Shown here piece by piece: positions 33,356-40,716 of a DNA stretch of 64,000 bases. The stretch lies in the NCBI RefSeq assembly GCF_004114915.1, contig NZ_CP022219.1:6354501-6418500 (forward strand). The letters are read 5' to 3'. The stretch's first letter is position 1. Each line of letters opens with the position of its first letter. This stretch comes from Bradyrhizobium guangxiense. Lineage in GTDB: Bacteria; Pseudomonadota; Alphaproteobacteria; Rhizobiales; Xanthobacteraceae. Below the pieces are notes generated by a model. It was not told the DNA's origin and made no database searches. It worked only from the letters and a program-made list of their open reading frames with translations. Position numbers and translations under genes: made by a program.

Positions 33356-35206
33356 CTACAACCCGATCCACTCTCGCGACGCATCATCATTCAACCGCGC
33401 CACCGCCTCCGCGCGACGCGTCAGCACGGCGCGCTGGTTGACGTAGCCCTTGTCGGTGATCTCGCCGCCGTCGACCGATGGCGGCTCTGCGAGCAGCAGC
33501 GCGCGCGTGGCATGGCCGGAGGAATTGGCGGCCTGCTGCTTCAGTTTCGCCAGTCCCTGCGCGATCGCGGTCCTGACCTTGTCATGCGCGAGCACCTCAT
33601 TCACATCGGCCGTCTCGCCCAGACCGGCAAGGGCACGGCAGGCCGCGATATTCGGAAACACCAGGAAACGAACCTCGTCACCGCCGTGGCCTGACACGAC
33701 GATGTCCTGCGCCAGCGGCGCGAGCGCGGCAATGCCGGCGACGCGCAGCGTGCCGACGCTGACCCAGGTGCCGGAATTGAGCTTGAAGTCCTCGGCAACG
33801 CGGCCGTCGAAGAACAGGCCGCGCTCCGGCCGCGCGAGATCGGCAAGCTTGACGGCATCGCCGATCCGATAGAAGCCCTCCTCGTCGAAGGCCTGTCTGG
33901 TCAGCTCAGGCGCCTTCCAATAGCCCGGCGTGACGTTCGGACCCCGCACGCGCACCTCCAACTTGTCGCCGGAGGTGACGAGCTTCAATTCGGTGCCGGG
34001 AATGGGCACGCCGATATTGCCGGAGCGTTCGGCGAGGAAATGGCAGTCGGTCGCCAGCGGCGAGGTTTCCGTCGAACCCCAGGCCGACACCATCGGCAAC
34101 GCGCGGCCGACGGTCTTGAGCGAGAGCTCCTCGAGCGCGTCCCAGAGATTCTGCGGCAATGCCGCGCCGGCATAGAAGGCGAATTTCACCTCGCTGAAGA
34201 AGCGGCGGCACAACTCCTCGTCGCCGCGCAGCGCCGCGATCAGCATGTCGAAGCCGCGCGGCACGTTGAAATAGACCGTCGGCAGCACGCTTTTCAGATT
34301 GGCGAGTGACGTCGCAAACAGGCCGGGCGCGGGTTTGCCGCCGTCGATATAGAGCGAGCCGCCGTTGCGCAGCACGAGGTTGAAATTGTGGTTGGCGCCG
34401 AAAGTGTGACTCCAGGGCAGCCAGTCGAGAATGACGAGATCGCCACGGCCCGGCTGCAGGAAGGTCCAGGTCTGTGCCTTGGCCTGCTGGCTCGAGGTCA
34501 GCATGCGCTGGGTGTTGATGACCGCTTTCGGCGTGCCGGTCGAACCTGAGGTGAACAGCAATTTTGCGATCGTGTCCGGCGTCACCGAAGCGAACGCTTT
34601 TGCGACGTCGCTGCTCTCCGGCGTTGCCGCGATCGTGCCGAAGGCGAGCGCGCCGGCGTCATCCTCATTGCCGCTGATGATCTGCGCCCGGTGCAGCGGC
34701 GCGATGGCGGCCAACGCCGCGGCGAACGGCCCAGTCGCAGAGACGTAGATCGCGCCCGGCTCCAGCAGCGTGATCATGCTCTTGAGCTTCTCGAAATCCC
34801 TGGACATCAGCGAATAGGCCGGCGAGATCGCGGCCGACGGCACGCCGACATGCTGGGCGGCGAGCGCGAGCAGCGCGTGGTCGATGCTGTTGTCGGAGAG
34901 GATCGCGAGCGGGCGCTCGCCACTGAGCCCCTGCGCCAGGATCCAGGATGCCGCCGCACGCACCTGGCGCAGCGCCTGCGCATAGGTGACCGTGGTCCAC
35001 GGCGCGTCGACATGGCCGCGCTCGGCAAGGAAGATCGCGTCCGGCGTTTGCCGCGCCCATTGCTCCAGCCAGTCGCCGACGCAACGCGCGCCATCGCGCA
35101 AGCGTTCGGGCGAGCGCAGCACGATGCTGCCGTCGGCGCGATGCTCCGCGACGGTCCTGGGCGTTGCGAACAGGTCTGCAACGTCACCGCGTGGGGCGAC
35201 TGTCAT
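33356..35206 (-). CDS. Feruloyl-CoA-synthetase-like acyl-CoA ligase
   Basis: 616 residues from ATG 35206, with a strong AGGAGGAA site. ANL superfamily: P-loop LFTSGSTGTPKAV at 217-229, GSTETSP near 380-390, and a C-terminal GGEITDKGYVNQR region instead of the usual catalytic-lysine PxTxxGK motif, a feature of the feruloyl-CoA synthetase (Fcs) group. Members activate ferulate, 4-coumarate or caffeate to CoA esters. No enoyl-CoA hydratase/aldolase or vanillin dehydrogenase gene is adjacent, so the acid substrate remains open. Divergent from a MarR regulator with a palindrome between. Confidence 0.83.
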   Translation of the reverse strand: MTVAPRGDVADLFATPRTVAEHRADGSIVLRSPERLRDGARCVGDWLEQWARQTPDAIFLAERGHVDAPWTTVTYAQALRQVRAAASWILAQGLSGERPLAILSDNSIDHALLALAAQHVGVPSAAISPAYSLMSRDFEKLKSMITLLEPGAIYVSATGPFAAALAAIAPLHRAQIISGNEDDAGALAFGTIAATPESSDVAKAFASVTPDTIAKLLFTSGSTGTPKAVINTQRMLTSSQQAKAQTWTFLQPGRGDLVILDWLPWSHTFGANHNFNLVLRNGGSLYIDGGKPAPGLFATSLANLKSVLPTVYFNVPRGFDMLIAALRGDEELCRRFFSEVKFAFYAGAALPQNLWDALEELSLKTVGRALPMVSAWGSTETSPLATDCHFLAERSGNIGVPIPGTELKLVTSGDKLEVRVRGPNVTPGYWKAPELTRQAFDEEGFYRIGDAVKLADLARPERGLFFDGRVAEDFKLNSGTWVSVGTLRVAGIAALAPLAQDIVVSGHGGDEVRFLVFPNIAACRALAGLGETADVNEVLAHDKVRTAIAQGLAKLKQQAANSSGHATRALLLAEPPSVDGGEITDKGYVNQRAVLTRRAEAVARLNDDASREWIGL

Positions 35207-35285
35207 GTGGTTCCTCCTCCGCCCGGATCCGGGACCGGCCGCAACCTCGTTGCGGGCTGCTTTGGCAATAATGTTGGGCATGGCA

Positions 35286-35306
35286 ATTGTTGTCGTCAAC
35301 AACAAT
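35286..35306. promoter_or_regulatory. Candidate MarR operator
   Basis: ATTGTTGT (35286-35293) and ACAACAAT (35299-35306) form a perfect 8-bp inverted repeat with a 5-bp spacer, in the 150-bp region between the Fcs-like gene and the marR gene. Size and symmetry fit a MarR dimer site. Confidence 0.6.
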
Positions 35307-35356
35307 CTTTCGCAAAAGTTTGGGAGCCGCTAAGGTCCCGTAACAGGAGACATGAT

Positions 35357-35857
35357 GTGACAACCAACGCAGCTCGAGCCGAACTTCGCCCACGCAAGCG
35401 TGCCGGCAACGGCGCTGTACCTCGCGATCTCGCCGACGAGATCGGCCTCGACGTCCTGGTCGGGCATGCCGGCTACGCGGTGCGGCGCTTCCAGATCTGG
35501 ATTTTCCAGGACTTCATCAAGACGCTCGGCGAGGTCGACATCAAGCCGACGCAATATTCGGTGCTGACCGTGATCGGCGCCAATCCAGGCCTGTCGCAGA
35601 TGGCGGTGGCGAAGCGCCTCGGCATCGAGCGCGCCCGGCTGGTGCATCTGCTCGACAGCCTCGAGCAGCGCAGGCTCGTCAAGCGGGTCAAGTCGAAGGC
35701 GGACCGGCGCTCGCATGCGCTCCACCTCACCACGCAGGGCGCCACCGCGCTGACGAAGTTCAAGCGGCTCGCCGCCGAGCATGAGCGGCATGTCGAGGCG
35801 AAGATCGGCAGGGACAACCGGGCGCAGCTGCTCCGGATCCTGGCTGGCTTCACCTGA
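35357..35857 (+). CDS. MarR-family regulator
   Basis: 166 residues from GTG 35357 (AGGAG at 8-bp spacing). The winged helix covers about 60-125: PTQYSVLTVIGANPGLSQMAVAKRL, then the wing KSKADRRSHALHLT. Being divergent from the acyl-CoA ligase gene and sharing a palindromic region, it is likely a repressor relieved by a hydroxycinnamate or its CoA ester, as in FerR/CouR/BadR systems; this is by analogy. Confidence 0.87.
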   Translation: MTTNAARAELRPRKRAGNGAVPRDLADEIGLDVLVGHAGYAVRRFQIWIFQDFIKTLGEVDIKPTQYSVLTVIGANPGLSQMAVAKRLGIERARLVHLLDSLEQRRLVKRVKSKADRRSHALHLTTQGATALTKFKRLAAEHERHVEAKIGRDNRAQLLRILAGFT

Positions 35858-35996
35858 TCTCGACCGCCCAAGATTTGGGCAGATGCCCGTCGCAGGGCGC
35901 CGGCGCAGCCGCCTGCCGGCTCGCCGAAATCCCTTCCAAGCCACTGATTGCACGATAATATCTGGAGAAATCGTTCTGCCCGGATAATGTACACAA

Positions 35997-36012
35997 TGGC
36001 ACATCGCTTGCT
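35997..36012 (+). promoter_or_regulatory. Sigma-54 promoter of atzF
   Basis: TGGCAC-ATCGC-TTGCT matches the -24/-12 consensus in all conserved positions, with the GG and GC elements correctly spaced. The expected start is near 36022, about 29 bp before the atzF ATG. This predicts RpoN-dependent, probably nitrogen-responsive, expression. Confidence 0.75.
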
Positions 36013-36050
36013 TCACTCCTGGCGAAGACGATTGCCGGAGTTTTGTCGCC

Positions 36051-37856
36051 ATGGGGGCTGAGCCTGAAACGATCGCCGCGATTGTGGCCGCGCATCGCGC
36101 GGGCACGCTGACGCCGGCGCAGACGGTCGCGCGGACCTATCAGCGCATCCGCGACCACAACGATCCCGCCATTTTCATCAGCCTGCGCGACGAGAGGGAC
36201 GCGGTCGCGGAGGCCGAAAAGCTTGCCGCGCGCGCGGATGCGGCCAGCCTGCCGCTCTACGGCGTGCCGGTCGCGGTGAAGGACAATATCGACACGCTCG
36301 GCTTTCCGACCACGGCGGCCTGCCCGGCCTTCTCCTATATGCCGACGCATGACTCGACTGCGGTGGCGCGGCTGCGCGCGGCCGGCGCCATCATCATCGG
36401 CAAGACCAATCTCGACCAGTTCGCAACCGGCCTCGTCGGCGTGCGCTCGCCTTACGGCATCCCCCGGAATTCGATCCGCGAGGATCTCATTCCCGGTGGA
36501 TCGAGCTCGGGCTCCGCGGTCGCGGTCGGTGCGGGCCTCGTGCCGCTGACGCTGGGAACTGATACTGCCGGCTCAGGCCGCGTGCCGGCGATGCTCAACA
36601 ACATCGTCGGGCTGAAGCCGAGCCTCGGCATGATCTCGACCGCTGGGCTCGTGCCGGCCTGTCGCACGCTCGACTGCATCTCGATCTTCGCCCTGACGGT
36701 CGACGACGCCGCGCTGGCGCTCTCGGTGATGGCGGGGCCGGACCAGGCCGATCCGTTCTCGCGCGACCGGCGGCTGCGCCCACTGACACAGTTCCCCGCA
36801 AATTTGCGCCTCGGCGTGCCGCGCAACGGGCAGCTGATCTTCTTCGGCGACAAGAAGGCGGAAGCTGCCTACGCCGATGCACTGAAGCGCTGGACCGCGC
36901 TCGGCGCCAAGCTGGTCGAGTTCGACCTCGAGCCATTCTACGAGACAGCGCGGCTGCTCTATGAGGGCCCGTGGGTCGCCGAGCGCTATCTCGTGATCAA
37001 GGACCTGCTGGCGTCGGCACCCGATACGATCCACCCCGTGACCCGCGAGATCACCGCGGCCGGCGCGCGGCTCACGGCGGCGGACACCTTCTCCGCACTC
37101 TATCGGCTGCAAGGCCTGCGCAAGATCGCCGAGCGCACCTTTGCCAATATCGACGCGCTGGTGCTGCCGACCGCGCCGACGGCCTATACGACCGCGCAGG
37201 TGCTCGCCAATCCGATCGAGCTCAACAGCCGCCTCGGCACCTACACCAATTTCGTCAACCTGCTCGACCTCTGCGGCCTGGCGCTGCCGGCGTCGATGCG
37301 CGCCGACGGCATTCCGTTCGGCATCACGCTGCTGGCGCCCGCGGGGCGCGATGAGATGCTCGCCAGCATCGGCCGCGTCTTCCATGCGGAGACCAAGCTG
37401 AGCCTCGGCGCGAAGGGTGTGGTGGAGGCTCCGCTCGCGCCGCTGCCGGCCAGCAGCGGCGACGAGATTCCGATCGCCGTAGTCGGCGCGCATCTCTCCG
37501 GCATGACGTTGAACGGTGAGTTGACGGCGCTGAGCGGAAAGCTGATCGAGGCGACGAAAACTGCGCCGGACTACAAGCTCTATGCGCTTCAGACCACACC
37601 GCCGAAGCCGGGCCTGCTGCGCGTCGCAGCCGGCAAGGGCGCGTCGATCGAGCTGGAGATCTGGTCACTGTCGCCGTCCGCCTTCGGCAAGTTCGTCGAC
37701 GCCATTCCCGCGCCGATGGCGATCGGCACGGTGCGCCTTGCCGATGGCCGCAGCGTCAAGGGCTTTCTCGTCGAGCCGGAAGTGCTGAGCGAGGCGCGCG
37801 ACATCACGGCGTATGGCGGCTGGCGCGCATATATGAAGGAAGCAGCAACAAAGTAG
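36051..37856 (+). CDS. atzF: Allophanate hydrolase
   Basis: 601 residues. N-terminal amidase-signature domain with the Ser-cisSer-Lys triad at K77 (GVPVAVKDN), S151 (GGSSSGS) and S175 (DTAGSGR); the spacings 74 and 24 equal those of AtzF. Residues about 465-600 form the small C-terminal allophanate-hydrolase domain (IPIAVVGAHLSGMTLNGEL start). It hydrolyses allophanate, or dicarboxyurea, to ammonia and CO2 in the cytoplasm, the last step of biuret/cyanurate or urea-carboxylase routes. It lies tail to tail with the atzE/GntR operon, and both units appear to have sigma-54 promoters. Confidence 0.93.
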   Translation: MGAEPETIAAIVAAHRAGTLTPAQTVARTYQRIRDHNDPAIFISLRDERDAVAEAEKLAARADAASLPLYGVPVAVKDNIDTLGFPTTAACPAFSYMPTHDSTAVARLRAAGAIIIGKTNLDQFATGLVGVRSPYGIPRNSIREDLIPGGSSSGSAVAVGAGLVPLTLGTDTAGSGRVPAMLNNIVGLKPSLGMISTAGLVPACRTLDCISIFALTVDDAALALSVMAGPDQADPFSRDRRLRPLTQFPANLRLGVPRNGQLIFFGDKKAEAAYADALKRWTALGAKLVEFDLEPFYETARLLYEGPWVAERYLVIKDLLASAPDTIHPVTREITAAGARLTAADTFSALYRLQGLRKIAERTFANIDALVLPTAPTAYTTAQVLANPIELNSRLGTYTNFVNLLDLCGLALPASMRADGIPFGITLLAPAGRDEMLASIGRVFHAETKLSLGAKGVVEAPLAPLPASSGDEIPIAVVGAHLSGMTLNGELTALSGKLIEATKTAPDYKLYALQTTPPKPGLLRVAAGKGASIELEIWSLSPSAFGKFVDAIPAPMAIGTVRLADGRSVKGFLVEPEVLSEARDITAYGGWRAYMKEAATK

Positions 37857-37863
37857 GTCTCAT

Positions 37864-37947
37864 AGGGTGGGCAAAGCGCAGCGTGCCCACGATTCCTTCG
37901 ACCATGAAGAGATCGTGGGCACGGCGCTTTGCGCCTCTGCCCACCCT
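37864..37947. repeat. Palindromic repeat between convergent atzF and gntR
   Basis: AGGGTGGGCAAAGCGC at the left and GCGCCTCTGCCCACCCT at the right, with the inner pair GTGCCCACGAT and ATCGTGGGCAC. It may terminate both convergent genes. Confidence 0.75.
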
Positions 37948-37965
37948 GCGGCACCGCGAGTGCGG

Positions 37966-38688
37966 CTAGACCGACACCGCGTAGATCTCGTACTCCCCGC
38001 GCACCAGCTCGATATGCGCGCGCATCGCCGCCGCTGCGCCCTGCTTGTCGCCGCGCATAATGGCGACGACGACGCGGTCGTGCTCGGCTTGCGACTTGGC
38101 GAGACGGCCGAGGTTGCGGAACTGGGCGCGGCGGAACGGCTGCACGCGCACGCGCGTCGCCAGCGTGATCTCGGCGATATAGCCGTTCTGCGAACCGGCA
38201 TAGATCGCGTTGTGAAAGCGCTCGTTGACCTCGTGGAAGCGCTCGGGGTTGCCGGCGTAGCTCAGCACCCGCAGCTCTTCGTGGATCGCTTCGAGGCCGT
38301 GCCGCTCGCTAGCTGCCATGCGCTCGGCGGCGAGCCCGGCGCACAGCGCCTCGAGCTCGGCCATCGCCTCGAACATGCTCTTGAGCCGCTCGACCGATGG
38401 CCGCGCCACCACGGCACCGCGATGGGGCCGCGCCTCGACCAGACCGCTCGCCACCAATTGCCGCAGCGCTTCGCGCACCGGGGTCCGCGACACGCTGAAG
38501 CGCCGCGCAATGTCGGTCTCGTCCAGCGGCGCACCGGGGGCGAGAGTCCCACGCACGATCTCGTCGGCGAGCTGAAGCCGCAGCTCCTCGGCGCGCGTGA
38601 CCTTGTGCAGGCTGGGCTGCGCCCGGTCGACCCGTGGCACCACCGGCTCGGCCGGCAGCGTCCCGGGCGGAAGATCGTCAAGCGTCAT
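37966..38688 (-). CDS. GntR-family regulator (FCD type)
   Basis: 240 residues from ATG 38688; an upstream in-frame extension overlaps the preceding gene and is rejected. Winged helix at 35-97 (LRLQLADEIVRGTLAPGAPL, VSRTPVREALRQLV) and a helical FCD ligand domain with metal-type residues in ERFHEVNERFHNAIYAG. It is the last gene of the transporter-atzGEH unit, four bases after the AtzH-like gene, and likely represses the regulon according to substrate or product. Confidence 0.88.
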   Translation of the reverse strand: MTLDDLPPGTLPAEPVVPRVDRAQPSLHKVTRAEELRLQLADEIVRGTLAPGAPLDETDIARRFSVSRTPVREALRQLVASGLVEARPHRGAVVARPSVERLKSMFEAMAELEALCAGLAAERMAASERHGLEAIHEELRVLSYAGNPERFHEVNERFHNAIYAGSQNGYIAEITLATRVRVQPFRRAQFRNLGRLAKSQAEHDRVVVAIMRGDKQGAAAAMRAHIELVRGEYEIYAVSV

Positions 38689-38692
38689 GCGA

Positions 38693-39085
38693 TCAGGTCT
38701 CTTTCGGCTCGTCGATGATGCTGACATGGGCGGCGACGACGCGCCAGCCCTCGGGGAAACGAATCCACGTCTGCATCTGCCGGCCGACCTTGCCGGGCGC
38801 CGTGTCGCGATAGAACAGGGTGGAGGCCACGGCCGTGTCGCGGCCATAGCTCGAGATCACCGTCCTGGCGGTGCGACGGTTGAGGCCGACCGGCGAGCGC
38901 GCGGCACGGAAGCCGCTGATCGCCTGATAGCCGTAGAGGTTCTCGCCGATGCCATAGCGCAGCGTGCGGGGATCGTTGCGGAAGAGCTCGCCGAGCATGG
39001 CGACGTCGTTGCTGACGAGGGCCTGCTCATAACGATCGAACGCGGCTTTGACTTCCGCGATCACCTCAGGGAGATCGATCTCCAT
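38693..39085 (-). CDS. atzH: AtzH/HpxZ-like protein (NTF2 fold, DUF3225)
   Basis: 130 residues with the SnoaL/NTF2-like pattern ([20 protein letters not shown], then [15 protein letters not shown]). DUF3225 proteins are the HpxZ of oxalurate utilisation and the AtzH of cyanurate/biuret operons; their enzymatic role is poorly defined. The gene follows atzE by 23 bp. The family does not decide between the biuret and oxalurate routes. Confidence 0.82.
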   Translation of the reverse strand: MEIDLPEVIAEVKAAFDRYEQALVSNDVAMLGELFRNDPRTLRYGIGENLYGYQAISGFRAARSPVGLNRRTARTVISSYGRDTAVASTLFYRDTAPGKVGRQMQTWIRFPEGWRVVAAHVSIIDEPKET

Positions 39086-39108
39086 CCCAAATTCCTCTTA
39101 AAGCCCGC

Positions 39109-40503
39109 TCAAAGTCCTCTTGGCGCGGGTGCGGCGGCCACGCCCATCTTCTCCAACGTGTGAGCGACGCGGAGCGCGATGTCCTCGCGCCAGGGCGCGG
39201 CGATGATCTGCACGCCGATCGGCAGCGGCTGGAGCGGAACCGGCACCGCAACGACGGGTAGGCCGATGAAGGAGATCGGCTGGGGGTGGATGCCGATATT
39301 GGCGCGCACCGGCAGCTCGACGCCATCGAGATTGAAATTGACCTGGCCGAGCTTCGGCGCCGTACAGGGCGTCGCCGGCGCCAGCAGCACATCGACCGAC
39401 CTAAAGATCTCGGCGAGCTGCGCACGATACCAGCGGCGGAATTTCTGGGCGCGATCGACCAGCGGCGCCGGCACCATCGCGCCTGCGATCAGCCGGTCGC
39501 GCACGGCGGGATCGAAATCGTTCGGACGTTTGCGCAGGCGATCGAGGTGGAGGGAAGCGCCTTCGGTGGTGGTGATGACATAAGCCGCCGCGCGGGCGCG
39601 CGAGGCCTCCGGCACGTCGACAACCTGCGTTGCGCCAAGCGCCTTGGCGACGCGGCTGACGGCTTCGACGGCTTCCGGAAACACGTTCTTCTGGAAATGG
39701 CCGCCGGCGATAGCGATACGCAAATCCGAGATTGGATTGGCAATCAGCGGCAGCGTCGGCTCTAGCCCGCGCGTCGTGCAGGCGCTGTCCTCCGCGTCCG
39801 GACCCTGCATCACATCGTAGGCGAGCGCGAGATCGGCGGCCGTGCGCGCGAACGGACCGAGATGATCGAGGCTCGCCACGAACGGGAACGAGCGCGCGCG
39901 CGACAGCCGGCCATAGGTCGGCTTCAGACCGAAGATGCCGCAGAACGAGGACGGCACACGGATCGAACCGTTGGTGTCCGAGCCGAGCGCGATCGGCACC
40001 AGCGCGCCGCCGACGGCGCTGCCGGAGCCGCCTGAAGAACCGCCGGTCATCCGCGTCGTATCATGCGGATTGCGCGAGGGGCCGTCATGGACGTTCTCGC
40101 CGGTGAAGTCGTAGGCGTATTCGCCCATGTTGAGCGCACCAACCAGCACGGCGCCGGCCGCCTCCATCCGCTCGATCAAGGTCGCATCGCGTTTGGCGGG
40201 GGCGAGGTCACGATTGATCTTCGAGCCAGCGCGCGTCGGCAGCCCCTCCACGTCGAAGAGGTTCTTGACCGCGAAGGGGACGCCGGCGAGCGGGCCGACG
40301 GTCTTGCCGGCGGCGATGTCGGCATCGACGGCACGTGCCCTGGCACGGGCACGGTCGGCGGTGACGTCGGTGAAGGAATTGAGGACGCCGTCGTGCTGCT
40401 TGATCCGAGCGAGCGCAGCCTCAATGGCATCGAGCGCGGGCATTTTGCGGCCGGCGACCGCGCTCGCGATGTCGGCGGCCGTCATCTCTGGCTTGGTGGT
40501 CAT
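39109..40503 (-). CDS. atzE: AtzE-family amidase (1-carboxybiuret or oxalurate hydrolase subunit)
   Basis: 464 residues, amidase-signature family. Triad K80 (GVPFAVKN), S156 (GGSSGGS) and S180 (DTNGSIRVP). With the small subunit AtzG it deaminates 1-carboxybiuret; close relatives (HpxY) sit in oxalurate operons. The presence of atzF in the same regulon favours the biuret/cyanurate branch. No cyanuric acid hydrolase (AtzD) or biuret hydrolase (BiuH) gene is in the window. Confidence 0.88.
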   Translation of the reverse strand: MTTKPEMTAADIASAVAGRKMPALDAIEAALARIKQHDGVLNSFTDVTADRARARARAVDADIAAGKTVGPLAGVPFAVKNLFDVEGLPTRAGSKINRDLAPAKRDATLIERMEAAGAVLVGALNMGEYAYDFTGENVHDGPSRNPHDTTRMTGGSSGGSGSAVGGALVPIALGSDTNGSIRVPSSFCGIFGLKPTYGRLSRARSFPFVASLDHLGPFARTAADLALAYDVMQGPDAEDSACTTRGLEPTLPLIANPISDLRIAIAGGHFQKNVFPEAVEAVSRVAKALGATQVVDVPEASRARAAAYVITTTEGASLHLDRLRKRPNDFDPAVRDRLIAGAMVPAPLVDRAQKFRRWYRAQLAEIFRSVDVLLAPATPCTAPKLGQVNFNLDGVELPVRANIGIHPQPISFIGLPVVAVPVPLQPLPIGVQIIAAPWREDIALRVAHTLEKMGVAAAPAPRGL

Positions 40504-40510
40504 GGCAGCA

Positions 40511-40690
40511 TCACGCGGTGAAGATCGGCGCCGGCTCGGTCTCGTCCGGCAGCGCGAATTCGTCGACCATGCGGCCGAGCCGCAGCGAGACTTCGAGGTT
40601 GGCGCGCACCCCGGGCCGCCAGGCCTCTTCCACCGGCAGCGCCAGCGCTTTCGATAATGCGTCGATATAGTCGTCCAGCGGCTCCGCCAT
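40511..40690 (-). CDS. atzG: AtzG-like small subunit (DUF4089)
   Basis: 59 residues from ATG 40690 (GGGAG upstream; a TTG five codons earlier is the alternative). The sequence (YIDALSKALALPV, RANLEVSLRLGRMVDEFALPDE) matches the DUF4089/AtzG pattern: a short helical protein that forms a stable complex with AtzE. It is seven bases upstream of atzE, as expected for a two-subunit enzyme. Confidence 0.83.
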   Translation of the reverse strand: MAEPLDDYIDALSKALALPVEEAWRPGVRANLEVSLRLGRMVDEFALPDETEPAPIFTA

Positions 40691-40716
40691 CACGCTCCCA
40701 AACAATCAGTGCACGC

